Below are positions 42,512-51,136 of a stretch of 52,442 nt of DNA, piece by piece; within the stretch, counting starts at the first letter, position 1, and the number at the start of each line of letters is the position of its first letter. The notes beneath the pieces are model-generated. The model saw only the letters and a list, made by a program, of their open reading frames with translations. It did not search any database and was not told where the DNA came from. The position numbers and the translations under genes are program-made. The DNA comes from an uncultured Porphyromonadaceae bacterium. Its GTDB lineage: Bacteria; Bacteroidota; Bacteroidia; Bacteroidales; Muribaculaceae. The stretch lies in contig CALDIF010000079.1 in assembly GCA_937901905.1 (NCBI GenBank), positions 1-52,442 of the forward strand, given 5' to 3'.

Positions 42512-44948
42512 TGCCGGCTCCGCCGAATTGGACATGCTCATCGTGAACACTTTTCACACCGGGCACACTGTTTAAGTAGCCCCTCAAGACCTCACGTAAA
42601 ACCCCTGTTCCCGTTCCGTGCAAGATGCGCACGCGAGATGCTTGGAACTGAATGGCATCGTCAATGAAGTAGGTAACTGCTTGCAGCGCTTCATCGGCTC
42701 TCATTCCACGCACATCAATGTCCGGCTTGAACGATAACTGACGACTGCGTATGTCGTCGAGCGTTGCCGCTGACAGGGCACTGTGTTTCTCGACGTTTTC
42801 CTTGCGCATAGTGCGTTCAATCTTGCCGGTCTCGACTCGCACCTTCATAGCACCAAATGCTACGGTGGCATATTTCTCGTCTATCATGAGTATTGTGCCG
42901 ACCGTATTACCTCCCTTCATCAATACCCGGTCACCCACTTGCAATGGCGTGTCGGCTGTGATAATGGGCTTCTGCTTTTTGATCTTCTTCCCCTTACGCT
43001 CACTACTGCTCTTCAACGGTTGCAAGGGCATGGCAGATTCATCAATTGACGTGGAGTTGAGCCGGGCACGGAATTCCTCAAGTTGTTCGCGTGCTTCGCG
43101 AGTACGTTCTCGTTCGGCTTGCATTTCTCGAATTTCTTTGATAGTACGCTCTATCTGAGCATTGCTTTGCGATAATAGTTCACGGGCCTCAACACGAGCA
43201 TCGTGGAGAATTTGTCGTTGTCGTGCAGCCAATTCTTCGAGGCGCGTGTTGTACTCTTCGGCAATTTCATCAATGCGCTTTTCCTTGAGTCTTATTTCAT
43301 GGCGTTTGTGTTCCCAATAGCGACGGTCTCGTGCAATATCAAGCAGGTATTTGTCCATGTTGATATAATCGCTTCCCACAATTTCCTCTGCATTAGCGAG
43401 CACGTCGGCAGGTAACCCGATTTTGCGTGCAATCTCTATTGCAAATGAACTACCCGGGTAGCCCACTTGCAGTTGAAACAATGGAGTCATCTTGCTGCGG
43501 TCATACAGCATAGCACCGTTAACAAGACCATCGGTGGTGTCTGCCATCTGTTTGAGGTTGTGATAGTGAGTAGTGATTATTCCCATCGATCCGCTCAAGG
43601 CAAATTTTGCGAGTATTGCTTGAGCGAGGGCACCGCCCATTTGAGGTTCGGTACCGCTCCCGAACTCATCAATCAGCAATAATGTGCCACGACCGGCTCG
43701 CTGCATCATTTGGCGCATATTGAAGAGATGAGAACTGTAAGTACTCAATTCATCTTCTATGGACTGTTGGTCGCCGATGTCAACCATCATATTTTCAAAC
43801 GTTCCAACATGACTGTTGCTATACAACGACGGCAACACACCACATTGTATCATGTATTGAACAACACCGACAGTCTTGAGACATACACTCTTGCCACCTG
43901 CATTAGGTCCGCTGATAACAAGAATTCGCCTACTCTCATCAAGTTGTAAATCCATCGGTACCACCTGCTTGCCATGTTCTCTCAACGACAATGTCAGTGC
44001 AGGGTGAGCCGCATGATACCATTCAAAAAGCGGCTTATCGTGTACGGTAGGCATTTGTCCGTCAATATCCCGTGCGAATTGTGCTTTCGCTCTAATAAAA
44101 TCTAATAGTCCCAACGTGTCCACATTAGATAACAACTCGGTCACATGAGGACGAATAGTATCGGTCAACTCAATGAGGATATGTAGCAGTTCACGTGCTA
44201 TCTCAGCTTCGGTTTCACGTATTCGGTTGTTTGCCTCAACAATTTCCTCCGGTTCGATATAAAGGGTCTTGCCTGTAGCACTTTCATCATGAACTATACC
44301 GCGCACACGTCGCTTATTGGCAGGAGCAACCGGCAGTACAAGACGACCGTCACGCATGCCCGGTTGAACATCACTGTCAAGCACACCATCGGCCTTAGCA
44401 CGAGTTATGACACGACGCATGATAGTTGCAATACTTGCCTGAATGTGACGCAACGTGTCACGCAACTCTTGAAGTAGGGGAGACGCATTGTCACGCACAT
44501 TGCCATGAGGGTCAAGTACAGCATTAATTGATGCCGTCACCTCCGGTAACGGATGTAAACTGTCGGTAATCGATTTAATGTGCTTATATTGAGATTGAGA
44601 CGCATCACTAACATCACCTCTGAAAAAAGAAGCGATGCGACCGACGTTGGTTAATTGCTCTCTCAACGAGTGTAGTTGATCTGTTGTCAAATGCGAACCC
44701 GGTGTGCCAATGCCAAGTAACGGAGACCTCAAGTCGTGCAGGTTGCCGAGGGGCAGTTCCCTACCTGATTGGATTAATTTAAGCATTTGTTCGCCTTGCT
44801 GCAACCACACGATAAATTCGCTACTACGACTGCTGAACCCCATCTGCTCACAACGTTCAACACCCATGGCGCTTGCACAGTAACGCTTCAATTCGCGTCG
44901 CACCACATCAAACCCTATCGTGGTTTCGAAATTGTCAGGATAAATCAT
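42489..44948 (-). CDS. mutS2: MutS2 endonuclease/ATPase
   Basis: An 819-residue protein. The core domain comes first, then the ATPase with Walker A ISGPNAGGKSVCLKT near residue 345, IDEFGSGTEP (Walker B), a coiled coil with many Arg/Glu from about 520 to 650, a KOW-like segment (LQVGDRVLMKGGNTVGTI), and a C-terminal Smr nuclease domain (DVRGMRADEAL, HGTGTGVLREVL). It acts on branched DNA or stalled ribosomes in other bacteria. The MIYPDNFETTIGFD start is typical. A -7 promoter element lies only 4 nt before the ATG, suggesting a leaderless transcript or another promoter upstream. Confidence 0.95.
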   Translation of the reverse strand: MIYPDNFETTIGFDVVRRELKRYCASAMGVERCEQMGFSSRSSEFIVWLQQGEQMLKLIQSGRELPLGNLHDLRSPLLGIGTPGSHLTTDQLHSLREQLTNVGRIASFFRGDVSDASQSQYKHIKSITDSLHPLPEVTASINAVLDPHGNVRDNASPLLQELRDTLRHIQASIATIMRRVITRAKADGVLDSDVQPGMRDGRLVLPVAPANKRRVRGIVHDESATGKTLYIEPEEIVEANNRIRETEAEIARELLHILIELTDTIRPHVTELLSNVDTLGLLDFIRAKAQFARDIDGQMPTVHDKPLFEWYHAAHPALTLSLREHGKQVVPMDLQLDESRRILVISGPNAGGKSVCLKTVGVVQYMIQCGVLPSLYSNSHVGTFENMMVDIGDQQSIEDELSTYSSHLFNMRQMMQRAGRGTLLLIDEFGSGTEPQMGGALAQAILAKFALSGSMGIITTHYHNLKQMADTTDGLVNGAMLYDRSKMTPLFQLQVGYPGSSFAIEIARKIGLPADVLANAEEIVGSDYINMDKYLLDIARDRRYWEHKRHEIRLKEKRIDEIAEEYNTRLEELAARQRQILHDARVEARELLSQSNAQIERTIKEIREMQAERERTREAREQLEEFRARLNSTSIDESAMPLQPLKSSSERKGKKIKKQKPIITADTPLQVGDRVLMKGGNTVGTILMIDEKYATVAFGAMKVRVETGKIERTMRKENVEKHSALSAATLDDIRSRQLSFKPDIDVRGMRADEALQAVTYFIDDAIQFQASRVRILHGTGTGVLREVLRGYLNSVPGVKSVHDEHVQFGGAGITVVDLE

Positions 44949-44952
44949 GGCG

Positions 44953-44960
44953 CAAATTTA
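44953..44960 (-). promoter_or_regulatory. Possible -7 promoter element abutting the mutS2 start codon
   Basis: On the minus strand this reads TAAATTTG (TAnnTTTG) and ends 4 nt before the mutS2 ATG. No TTTG is seen at the usual -33 distance, so the match may be fortuitous. Confidence 0.35.
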
Positions 44961-44996
44961 CAAAAATTATATCAAATGACACCTAATAACATCATG

Positions 44997-45029
44997 CTTC
45001 CTTAAACCTTCCTTAAACCTTCCTTAAAC
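44997..45029. repeat. Three perfect tandem copies of an 11-bp unit
   Basis: CTTCCTTAAAC occurs three times head to tail at 44997-45007, 45008-45018 and 45019-45029. It lies in the 174-bp gap between mutS2 and the metallo-hydrolase gene, about 50 bp upstream of the mutS2 start. One turn of B-DNA is about 10.5 bp, so protein contacts on the same face of DNA are possible. Confidence 0.85.
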
Positions 45030-45122
45030 CCGATATATTGTATGAAATTCACTTCACACGACAGCGAGCGACAATGCCCTGAGTAGGCTGAGTTGCTCGG
45101 TGCGAAAACGGTAGAGCGCATT

Positions 45123-45818
45123 TTATGAATTCAAGGTATCTCCGGCTTGAAGAGTTACAAGATGTTTGCCGGCGAAACAACGCAAAGCATCGGCAGCCTC
45201 TCTATCGCGTCCCCACGTGTGCATGGGAATAAACGTACCGACCTCAACGGCATCAAGAAAATAGCGAGCACCGGCTGCAAAATCGCCTCCGAGATTAGGT
45301 ATGACAGGAAACATGGCGACATCAATGTGAGGAGAATAGTTGGCAATTTCGCTTAAAATCCGGTTAAAATCCCCTCGCGCTTTTCGCCGGCTTGCTATGG
45401 GCATTCCATCACTTATCCATAGATTGAAGTCTCCGGCATGGAAAATCTTTGTATCGTCTATATCAATTAAATAACAGACACCGACGTCGGTACTGAGAAA
45501 TGAATGTATCGTGATGCCGTCTACCACAACCGTCGCTCCGGGTGACATGAATGTCACAGGCATTGTCGCGATGGGGTAGTGGCGCATGAGTTTGCGTCTA
45601 CATTCGTTGGCAATAATGTAACGTTTGACGTTCGACCAAGTGAAAATGTCGTTGCACAGATGATCCCGATGACTGTGTGACACGGTGACAATAAGGTGTG
45701 TGGCGCGGGCAATAATGTCATCAATAACACCGACAGGATCAATATAGAAGTCACTGACAACAGTCACCTTCCCTGTTTCAATTGCAAATCCGCTATGTCC
45801 TATATAAGTAATAGTCAT
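45123..45818 (-). CDS. Metallo-beta-lactamase-fold hydrolase (UlaG/RNase Z-like superfamily)
   Basis: A 231-residue cytoplasmic protein. The zinc motif is SHSHRDH near residues 47-53, an Asp in HAGDFNLW follows, and PMHTWG near the end supplies a late His. No signal peptide is present. The fold hydrolyses esters, amides or phosphoesters; relatives are annotated simply as MBL-fold metallo-hydrolases and the substrate is unknown. It is transcribed divergently from the acyltransferase operon through mirror-image promoters. Confidence 0.88.
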   Translation of the reverse strand: MTITYIGHSGFAIETGKVTVVSDFYIDPVGVIDDIIARATHLIVTVSHSHRDHLCNDIFTWSNVKRYIIANECRRKLMRHYPIATMPVTFMSPGATVVVDGITIHSFLSTDVGVCYLIDIDDTKIFHAGDFNLWISDGMPIASRRKARGDFNRILSEIANYSPHIDVAMFPVIPNLGGDFAAGARYFLDAVEVGTFIPMHTWGRDREAADALRCFAGKHLVTLQAGDTLNS

Positions 45819-45837
45819 CGTTGTTATTGAATATTAT

Positions 45838-45849
45838 TGCAAAGTTACA
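45838..45849 (-). promoter_or_regulatory. Promoter of the metallo-hydrolase, left arm of a 12-bp inverted repeat
   Basis: TTGCAAAGTTAC here is the exact reverse complement of GTAACTTTGCAA at 45903-45914. On the minus strand it contains the -7 element TAACTTTG at 45840-45847, 21 bp upstream of the hydrolase ATG. Confidence 0.65.
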
Positions 45850-45902
45850 AAAACACTTTTGAAATTTGTAACTTTCAAATTATGATTTCTTAATTAATTG
45901 TC

Positions 45903-45914
45903 GTAACTTTGCAA
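45903..45914 (+). promoter_or_regulatory. Promoter of the acyltransferase operon, right arm of the 12-bp inverted repeat
   Basis: GTAACTTTGCAA contains the -7 element TAACTTTG at 45904-45911. Only 11 nt separate it from the ATG at 45923, so the 5' leader would be about 5 nt or absent. Confidence 0.6.
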
Positions 45915-45922
45915 CTTGTAGA

Positions 45923-46873
45923 ATGAAGAAGGCTCTTAACAATATTCTCTACCGAACATTGTACTGTATATGGTACACCCTGTCTATGTTGCCTCTCAGC
46001 GTTCACTATGCGTTGAGTCGTGTGTTGTACTTTTTTCTTGTATATATCCTGCATTACCGTCACAAAGTAATTTCGGGCAACTTGTGCTTGGCATTTCCGG
46101 ACAAAGACGAACGACAGATAAAGCAACTGCAGCGTGAGTTTTACTCTTTCTTTTGCGATTATATTGCCGAAACTGTCAAATTCGCAACAATGAGTAGAGA
46201 CGAAATTGCAAGTCGTATGACTTTTGAGGATGCCGAACCGCTCAACGAGTTGGTCAAGCAAGGTCGCTCAATTGCCCTGATGTTGGGTCATTACGGCAAC
46301 TGGGAGATGGTGACGTCAATACGCCGATGTTTCACACCTGTTAATGTGGGTTACGGTCACATCTATCATCCGTTGGAAAACGAGGTGATGAACCGCTTGT
46401 TTCTCACATTTCGCGACCGCTTGGGCAGCATGAGCGTGTCAATGAGAGAAACGCTGCGATGGTTGATGCGGCATGAAAGAGAGGGACGTCCTACGGTGTT
46501 GGGGTACATCAGCGACCAAGTACCCACATGGACTAATATCCACTATTGGTTGACATTTATGAATCGCGAAACACCGGTCTTTACCGGAGTGGAACGCATT
46601 GCTCGCAAGTTACATCAAGCGGTCTACTATGTCGATGTCAGGTGCGTGAAGCGAGGATACTACACGGCACGCCTTGTTCCTATCACGCTCGATGCTTCGC
46701 AGGTTGACGAACACTTTGTCACCGATCGCTACTTTGAATTGTTGGAACAAACCATTCGTAGGGCTCCGCAATATTGGTTGTGGAGTCATAACCGTTGGAA
46801 GCGTACTCGCGAGGAATTTGATCGAAACTATGAGACAGTGAACGGCAGGGTAGTGCCGCGACACATAAAATAA
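45923..46873 (+). CDS. LpxL/HtrB-like lysophospholipid/lipid A acyltransferase
   Basis: A 316-residue inner-membrane acyltransferase. An N-terminal hydrophobic segment (about 8-45) precedes the family catalytic His in MLGHYGNWE (H-x4-E). The downstream YISDQVPT and a C-terminal PQYWLWSHNRWKR complete the LpxL/LpxM-type signature. The family adds secondary acyl chains to lipid A; other lipid acceptors are possible. It is the first gene of a three-gene operon with a secreted coiled-coil protein and an LtaS-like transferase. Confidence 0.9.
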   Translation: MKKALNNILYRTLYCIWYTLSMLPLSVHYALSRVLYFFLVYILHYRHKVISGNLCLAFPDKDERQIKQLQREFYSFFCDYIAETVKFATMSRDEIASRMTFEDAEPLNELVKQGRSIALMLGHYGNWEMVTSIRRCFTPVNVGYGHIYHPLENEVMNRLFLTFRDRLGSMSVSMRETLRWLMRHEREGRPTVLGYISDQVPTWTNIHYWLTFMNRETPVFTGVERIARKLHQAVYYVDVRCVKRGYYTARLVPITLDASQVDEHFVTDRYFELLEQTIRRAPQYWLWSHNRWKRTREEFDRNYETVNGRVVPRHIK

Positions 46874-46901
46874 TTAGTACTATAATTAATAGCTGTTACT
46901 T

Positions 46902-47594
46902 ATGATGAAGAAAATCCGCCTCATGATTATTACCGCCGTTCTCGTCCTTGGTGGTCAACAATGGGCACTGGCGCAAGACCGTTCGCTCGGTCAACTTAAG
47001 GACGACATAAGCGGTAGCGCAACCGCTATCAAGCAACGTGAAGATGCCATTAAAGACCTTGAGAAGCAAATCAAATCTCACAAAGACGCAATCAAAGACC
47101 TTGAGAAACAAAAGAAACAACTCGAAAGTGAAATCAAGCAGTTGCACTCGTCTCGCGAGGCGACTGTTGCTGCTCACGACAACAAGTTGTTTGATGACAA
47201 TGTGAGTGCCGTCCTCACTGTGCCTTACAGCAAGTCTCACGTTGATGCCGCCCTCAAGCAATTTGATCAAATGGAGAACAAGGACGTGTTGAAGAAAAAA
47301 GATCTTGTGAAGAACTACGGTAACTACACCAAAGATCTCAAGTCTTTCCTGACCAAGCAATATGTTGCGTTGGATAAAGCCGGTTGGAAGTCGCATGACG
47401 TAAGTTCGGACCTGTACAAGGATTTTGAGAAAGAGTTTAAAGGCACCAAATATTATAAGATTTATAATAAACGCGCCAAGGACATGTCTATTCCTTATCT
47501 TGACGGCGTGATGGACAAGGTAGTGCACTTCAGGAATTCGGGACTTGCCGGCAAATCGGAATTGAACGAAATCATCAAGATGCTGAATGACTGA
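46902..47594 (+). CDS. Secreted coiled-coil protein
   Basis: I recognise no named family. The 230-residue protein has a signal peptide (MMKKIRLMIITAVLVLGGQQWALAQ) followed by a coiled coil of about 60 residues (35-95) with an internal repeat: AIKDLEKQ occurs twice, 14 residues apart. The C-terminal 130 residues are Lys/Asp-rich and helical with no Cys. It starts 28 bp after the acyltransferase and its stop overlaps the start of the LtaS-like gene by 8 nt. It probably acts in the periplasm with the neighbouring envelope enzymes; this is context inference. Confidence 0.78.
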   Translation: MMKKIRLMIITAVLVLGGQQWALAQDRSLGQLKDDISGSATAIKQREDAIKDLEKQIKSHKDAIKDLEKQKKQLESEIKQLHSSREATVAAHDNKLFDDNVSAVLTVPYSKSHVDAALKQFDQMENKDVLKKKDLVKNYGNYTKDLKSFLTKQYVALDKAGWKSHDVSSDLYKDFEKEFKGTKYYKIYNKRAKDMSIPYLDGVMDKVVHFRNSGLAGKSELNEIIKMLND

Positions 47595-49566
47595 CAAGTT
47601 TTGTCGTGAGAGATTTCTGTCGTGCAGTGAGGCTGCGCCATTGTTGACATTGATGTGGAACATAGCATTGGTGTATGTCGTGTACGCCATTGCACGACTT
47701 GTTTTCTTCTGTCTCAATTACGATTTGCTATCTGCAGCCCTCAATGATGGAGTGGGAGCAATCATCAAGGGAGCATTGGTATTTGACACGAGTGCTATCG
47801 TTTATACCAATGCTCTCTATATCATCTTGATGCTCTTTCCGTTACATCTCAAGGAATGTGAGCCTTATCACAAGTTACTCAAGTGGTTGTGGATAGTGAC
47901 TAACTTGACGGCACTGGTGCTCAACATGGCTGACGCAGTGTATTTTCCCTATACACTACGACGAACGACAACGACAGTTTTCGGAGAATTTGCAAGGGAG
48001 CAAAATCTTGTTTCGATTGTTGCTGTCGAAGTCGCACGACATTGGTATTTGGTTTTACTTGTTATTATAGTGGCATGGGGCATGTGGCGCATGTATGCAC
48101 GTCCTCGCCTTGTGAGGCATCATATCAACCCATTGCGGTACACCTTGTCGTATGTCGGAATACTGCTTGTCGTTGTTGCCTTGTGTGTAGCCGGCATGCG
48201 TGGCGGTTTCACAACCGCTGTTCGTCCTGTTACAGTCAGTAACGCCAACCAATATGTGTCAAGTCCCACTCATGCGGCATTAGTTCTCAACACCCCGTTC
48301 TCGTTGATACGCACTATCGGAAAAAACGTCTTTGAAGATCCCCATTATTTTGCCGATGAGACGGCTCTCGAGCAGGTGTACACGCCGGTACATACGCCTC
48401 CCGATACTGCTGTCCTGAAGCATCGCAATGTGGTTGTCCTAATCGTTGAGAGTTTCGGACGTGAATATATCGGAGCATATAATAAAGGGCTTGATAATGG
48501 GCAATATGAGGGCTATACACCCTTTGTCGACTCTCTACTTACGCGTTCGCTGACGTTCACGCGTACATTTTGTAACGGCAGGAAGAGCATTGACGGAATG
48601 CCGAGCATTCTGTCAAGTATACCCATGATAGCCGAACCGTTTTTCCTCACACCGGCATCAATGAATCATGTGGGGGGTATTGCTTCTTTATTGGGTGCCA
48701 AGGGGTGGCAAACCGCATTCTTCCATGGGGCACAAAACGGAAGCATGGGTTTCCAAGCATTCGCACGCAGCACGGGCTTCGGTGCATACTATGGCAGAGA
48801 CGAGTTCAATGCCGACCCTCGCTACCGTGGGGACAAAGATTTTGACGGCACATGGGCAATATGGGACGAACCGTTCCTACAGTTCTATTGTGACAAAATG
48901 AGCGAAATGCAACAACCGTTCATGACGGCTGTCTTTACCGCGTCTTCGCATCATCCGTTTGCCATTCCCGATGAATACGAGAACACCTTTGAGTCGGGAC
49001 AGCTCGAAATTCACCGTTGCATTCGCTACACCGACTATGCCTTGAAACGTTTTTTTGACAGTGCAAGTCAACAACCGTGGTATAATAACACTCTATTTGT
49101 GCTCACCGGCGACCACACCAATATGAGTGCGTACGACTGTTATAAGACCGATTTGGGTATCTTCAGTTCTCCAATCTTGTTATTTGACCCATCAGGAGAA
49201 TTGCTGCAGCCCGGTGTAATAGATGCAGTGGCACAACAAACAGACATCATGCCAACCGTGTTGGGATTATTGGGCTATGACGAGCCCTACGTGGCATTTG
49301 GCATTGATGCCTTATCAACTCCGGCAACCGACACTTGGGCTTTTTCCTATTTGAACGGAATTTACCAACTTGTACAAGGCGGATTACTATTACAATATGA
49401 CGGATCAAAAGTAACCGGACTTTATCGTTTGGACGACACGTTATTGGTCAACAATCTTGTCGGTCAAGAGCAGTATGTCGCACAAAGCGAAAAAATGCTG
49501 AGTTTCTTACAAGCCTTCATACAACAATACATGTCGCGCATGACTACCGATCGTCTGATATTGTAA
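47587..49566 (+). CDS. LtaS-like membrane phosphoglycerol/phosphoethanolamine transferase
   Basis: A 659-residue protein with five membrane segments in the first 210 residues and a periplasmic sulfatase/alkaline-phosphatase-fold domain afterward. Metal and catalytic positions: VVLIVESFGREY, NGRKSIDGMPSIL (nucleophile Ser/Thr region), and VLTGDHTNMS. The family moves glycerol-phosphate or ethanolamine-phosphate to lipids or glycans on the outer face of the inner membrane. In a Gram-negative it would modify glycans or lipid A rather than make true lipoteichoic acid. It is followed directly by a hairpin terminator. Confidence 0.88.
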   Translation: MTDKFCRERFLSCSEAAPLLTLMWNIALVYVVYAIARLVFFCLNYDLLSAALNDGVGAIIKGALVFDTSAIVYTNALYIILMLFPLHLKECEPYHKLLKWLWIVTNLTALVLNMADAVYFPYTLRRTTTTVFGEFAREQNLVSIVAVEVARHWYLVLLVIIVAWGMWRMYARPRLVRHHINPLRYTLSYVGILLVVVALCVAGMRGGFTTAVRPVTVSNANQYVSSPTHAALVLNTPFSLIRTIGKNVFEDPHYFADETALEQVYTPVHTPPDTAVLKHRNVVVLIVESFGREYIGAYNKGLDNGQYEGYTPFVDSLLTRSLTFTRTFCNGRKSIDGMPSILSSIPMIAEPFFLTPASMNHVGGIASLLGAKGWQTAFFHGAQNGSMGFQAFARSTGFGAYYGRDEFNADPRYRGDKDFDGTWAIWDEPFLQFYCDKMSEMQQPFMTAVFTASSHHPFAIPDEYENTFESGQLEIHRCIRYTDYALKRFFDSASQQPWYNNTLFVLTGDHTNMSAYDCYKTDLGIFSSPILLFDPSGELLQPGVIDAVAQQTDIMPTVLGLLGYDEPYVAFGIDALSTPATDTWAFSYLNGIYQLVQGGLLLQYDGSKVTGLYRLDDTLLVNNLVGQEQYVAQSEKMLSFLQAFIQQYMSRMTTDRLIL

Positions 49567-49587
49567 TACACCTTATATCTGATAGAA

Positions 49588-49617
49588 AAGCCGCGGTTAC
49601 TCGTTTAACTGCGGCTT
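49588..49617. terminator. Terminator hairpin between LtaS-like gene and nhaC
   Basis: AAGCCGCGGTT (49588-49598) pairs with AACTGCGGCTT (49607-49617) with one mismatch and an 8-nt loop. TTTTCTTA follows on the plus strand and CTTTTC on the minus strand, so it suits both convergent genes. Confidence 0.8.
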
Positions 49618-49625
49618 AAGTTTTC

Positions 49626-50924
49626 TTATCGACGTAATAAAACTGTTAGCACGACCATGAACGATAATGCAAGCGGATAATAAAGATGAGGTATAAATGC
49701 TATCGGTGCCACTCCGGCAAGTCCGGCAGCGAGAAGCGATTGCGCTCCGTAAGGCAAGACTGATTGAGTGATACAAGAGCATGTGTCGAGTAGACTTGCA
49801 GTGCGTCGCGGGTCAATGTTGAAGCGCGACGCAATCGAGCGCGCGACACGTCCAACCGACAGAATGGCTATTGTGTTGTTAGCGGTACAAATGTTTACCA
49901 TTGCTACAAGCGATGCAATAGCAGCCTGTGCGCCTCGCGTTCCTTTAATACTCCTCGTCAGCCCTTTGATAATAAATTTAATACCACCTCCATAACTGAT
50001 CACCTCAAGTAATCCGCTTGCCAATAATGTAACAATAATCAAGTCACTCATGTTCTTGATGCCGTCACCCAAAGTGGTACACATTGTCAAGGGTCCCATT
50101 GAGCTGTTACACAATGCCAAAATCACGCAACTCACGATGCCTAACAGCAACACGACGAGCACATTGATACCAGCTGCCGCAAGAACAATAACCAACAAAT
50201 AGGGTAGCAGCAACCACGGTGAATGAGTGCTCGCAGCCGCAGTTCCAAATGTTGTGGTATGACCGTTAATTCCGAGCACCAGATAAACAACAAGGCATAT
50301 CACGGCTGCCGGTAATGCAATGCGTAGATTTGCCCGGAATTTGTCGGACATGTTAACATGTTGGGTGCGAGTTGCCGCCACAGTCGTGTCGCTGATAAAC
50401 GACAAGTTGTCTCCGAAGAACGACCCACCCAACACAATTGCTACCGTAGCAGCCACGTCACCTCCGGTAGCGATCGCCAATTGTGAGGCAAAGGGTGTCA
50501 AAGCGACAATAGTACCCACACTGGTGCCGATAGACATTGAAATGAAACATGATGTAATGAATAGTCCTGCCGGCATTGCCCATGCCGGCATCAACGCTGT
50601 TGTCACTTGCACTGTAGCGTCAATTGCACCGATACCACTCGCCAATGCCGAGAATGCTCCCGAAAGGATAAAAATCCAAATCATGTATAATATGCTTGGA
50701 TTGGCGGCTCCATTCGAGAATATCTCAATGCGTTCGCTAACAGGCATGCGTTGCATTGTCAGTAATGCCCACACGCTTGCAGTGATAAAGGCTATTGAAA
50801 GAGGCATGCGGTAAAAATCATCGACGGCTAACGACACGCCAACATACATCACAAGAAACACTACCATGGGCGATAGTGCGAGCAAACCACGTCTCCAAGT
50901 AACATTGTTGTCATCGACACTCAT
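49626..50924 (-). CDS. nhaC: NhaC-family Na+/H+ antiporter
   Basis: A 432-residue transporter with about 11 hydrophobic segments. GGSFFGDNLSFISDTTVAATRTQ is the diagnostic NhaC stretch. A second hallmark is the SIGTSVGTIVALTP region, and near the C terminus VNICTANNTIAILSVG. The family exchanges sodium for protons (some members malate/lactate). It would benefit a cell with a sodium-pumping decarboxylase, but the two are not adjacent. It is a single-gene unit. Confidence 0.92.
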   Translation of the reverse strand: MSVDDNNVTWRRGLLALSPMVVFLVMYVGVSLAVDDFYRMPLSIAFITASVWALLTMQRMPVSERIEIFSNGAANPSILYMIWIFILSGAFSALASGIGAIDATVQVTTALMPAWAMPAGLFITSCFISMSIGTSVGTIVALTPFASQLAIATGGDVAATVAIVLGGSFFGDNLSFISDTTVAATRTQHVNMSDKFRANLRIALPAAVICLVVYLVLGINGHTTTFGTAAASTHSPWLLLPYLLVIVLAAAGINVLVVLLLGIVSCVILALCNSSMGPLTMCTTLGDGIKNMSDLIIVTLLASGLLEVISYGGGIKFIIKGLTRSIKGTRGAQAAIASLVAMVNICTANNTIAILSVGRVARSIASRFNIDPRRTASLLDTCSCITQSVLPYGAQSLLAAGLAGVAPIAFIPHLYYPLALSFMVVLTVLLRR

Positions 50925-51136
50925 ATTTCGGTTATTTTGTTAAGTTCTGATTTTGTCGTTTTTAGTGATATTTTGTAATTACATTAAGTGATGTGACAGA
51001 CATTCTCGCTCGTCCTATGCCGGGAGAACCGACTGGACTTTAAAGCAGCGATTGTCCTTATTGAGCTGCACGATACAGACACGAGAAAAGATCATGGGGG
51101 AATCTAACGTTCATTCAACGATGACAAGCACCATCT
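50925..51136. other. 212-bp gap between nhaC and rarA with no recognised feature
   Basis: I see no plausible ORF, tRNA, strong hairpin or TAnnTTTG element here. It lies upstream of nhaC and downstream of rarA, both on the minus strand, so a promoter for nhaC is expected but not identified. Confidence 0.5.

Noticed and set aside
46896..47717. 273-codon open frame antisense to the coiled-coil gene
   Set aside because: It spans two genes and intergenic sequence on the other strand; the plus-strand gene has a clean signal peptide, coiled coil and operon spacing.
47587..49566. True lipoteichoic acid synthesis
   Set aside because: The enzyme family is broad and the organism is Gram-negative; phospho-alcohol transfer to another acceptor is more likely.
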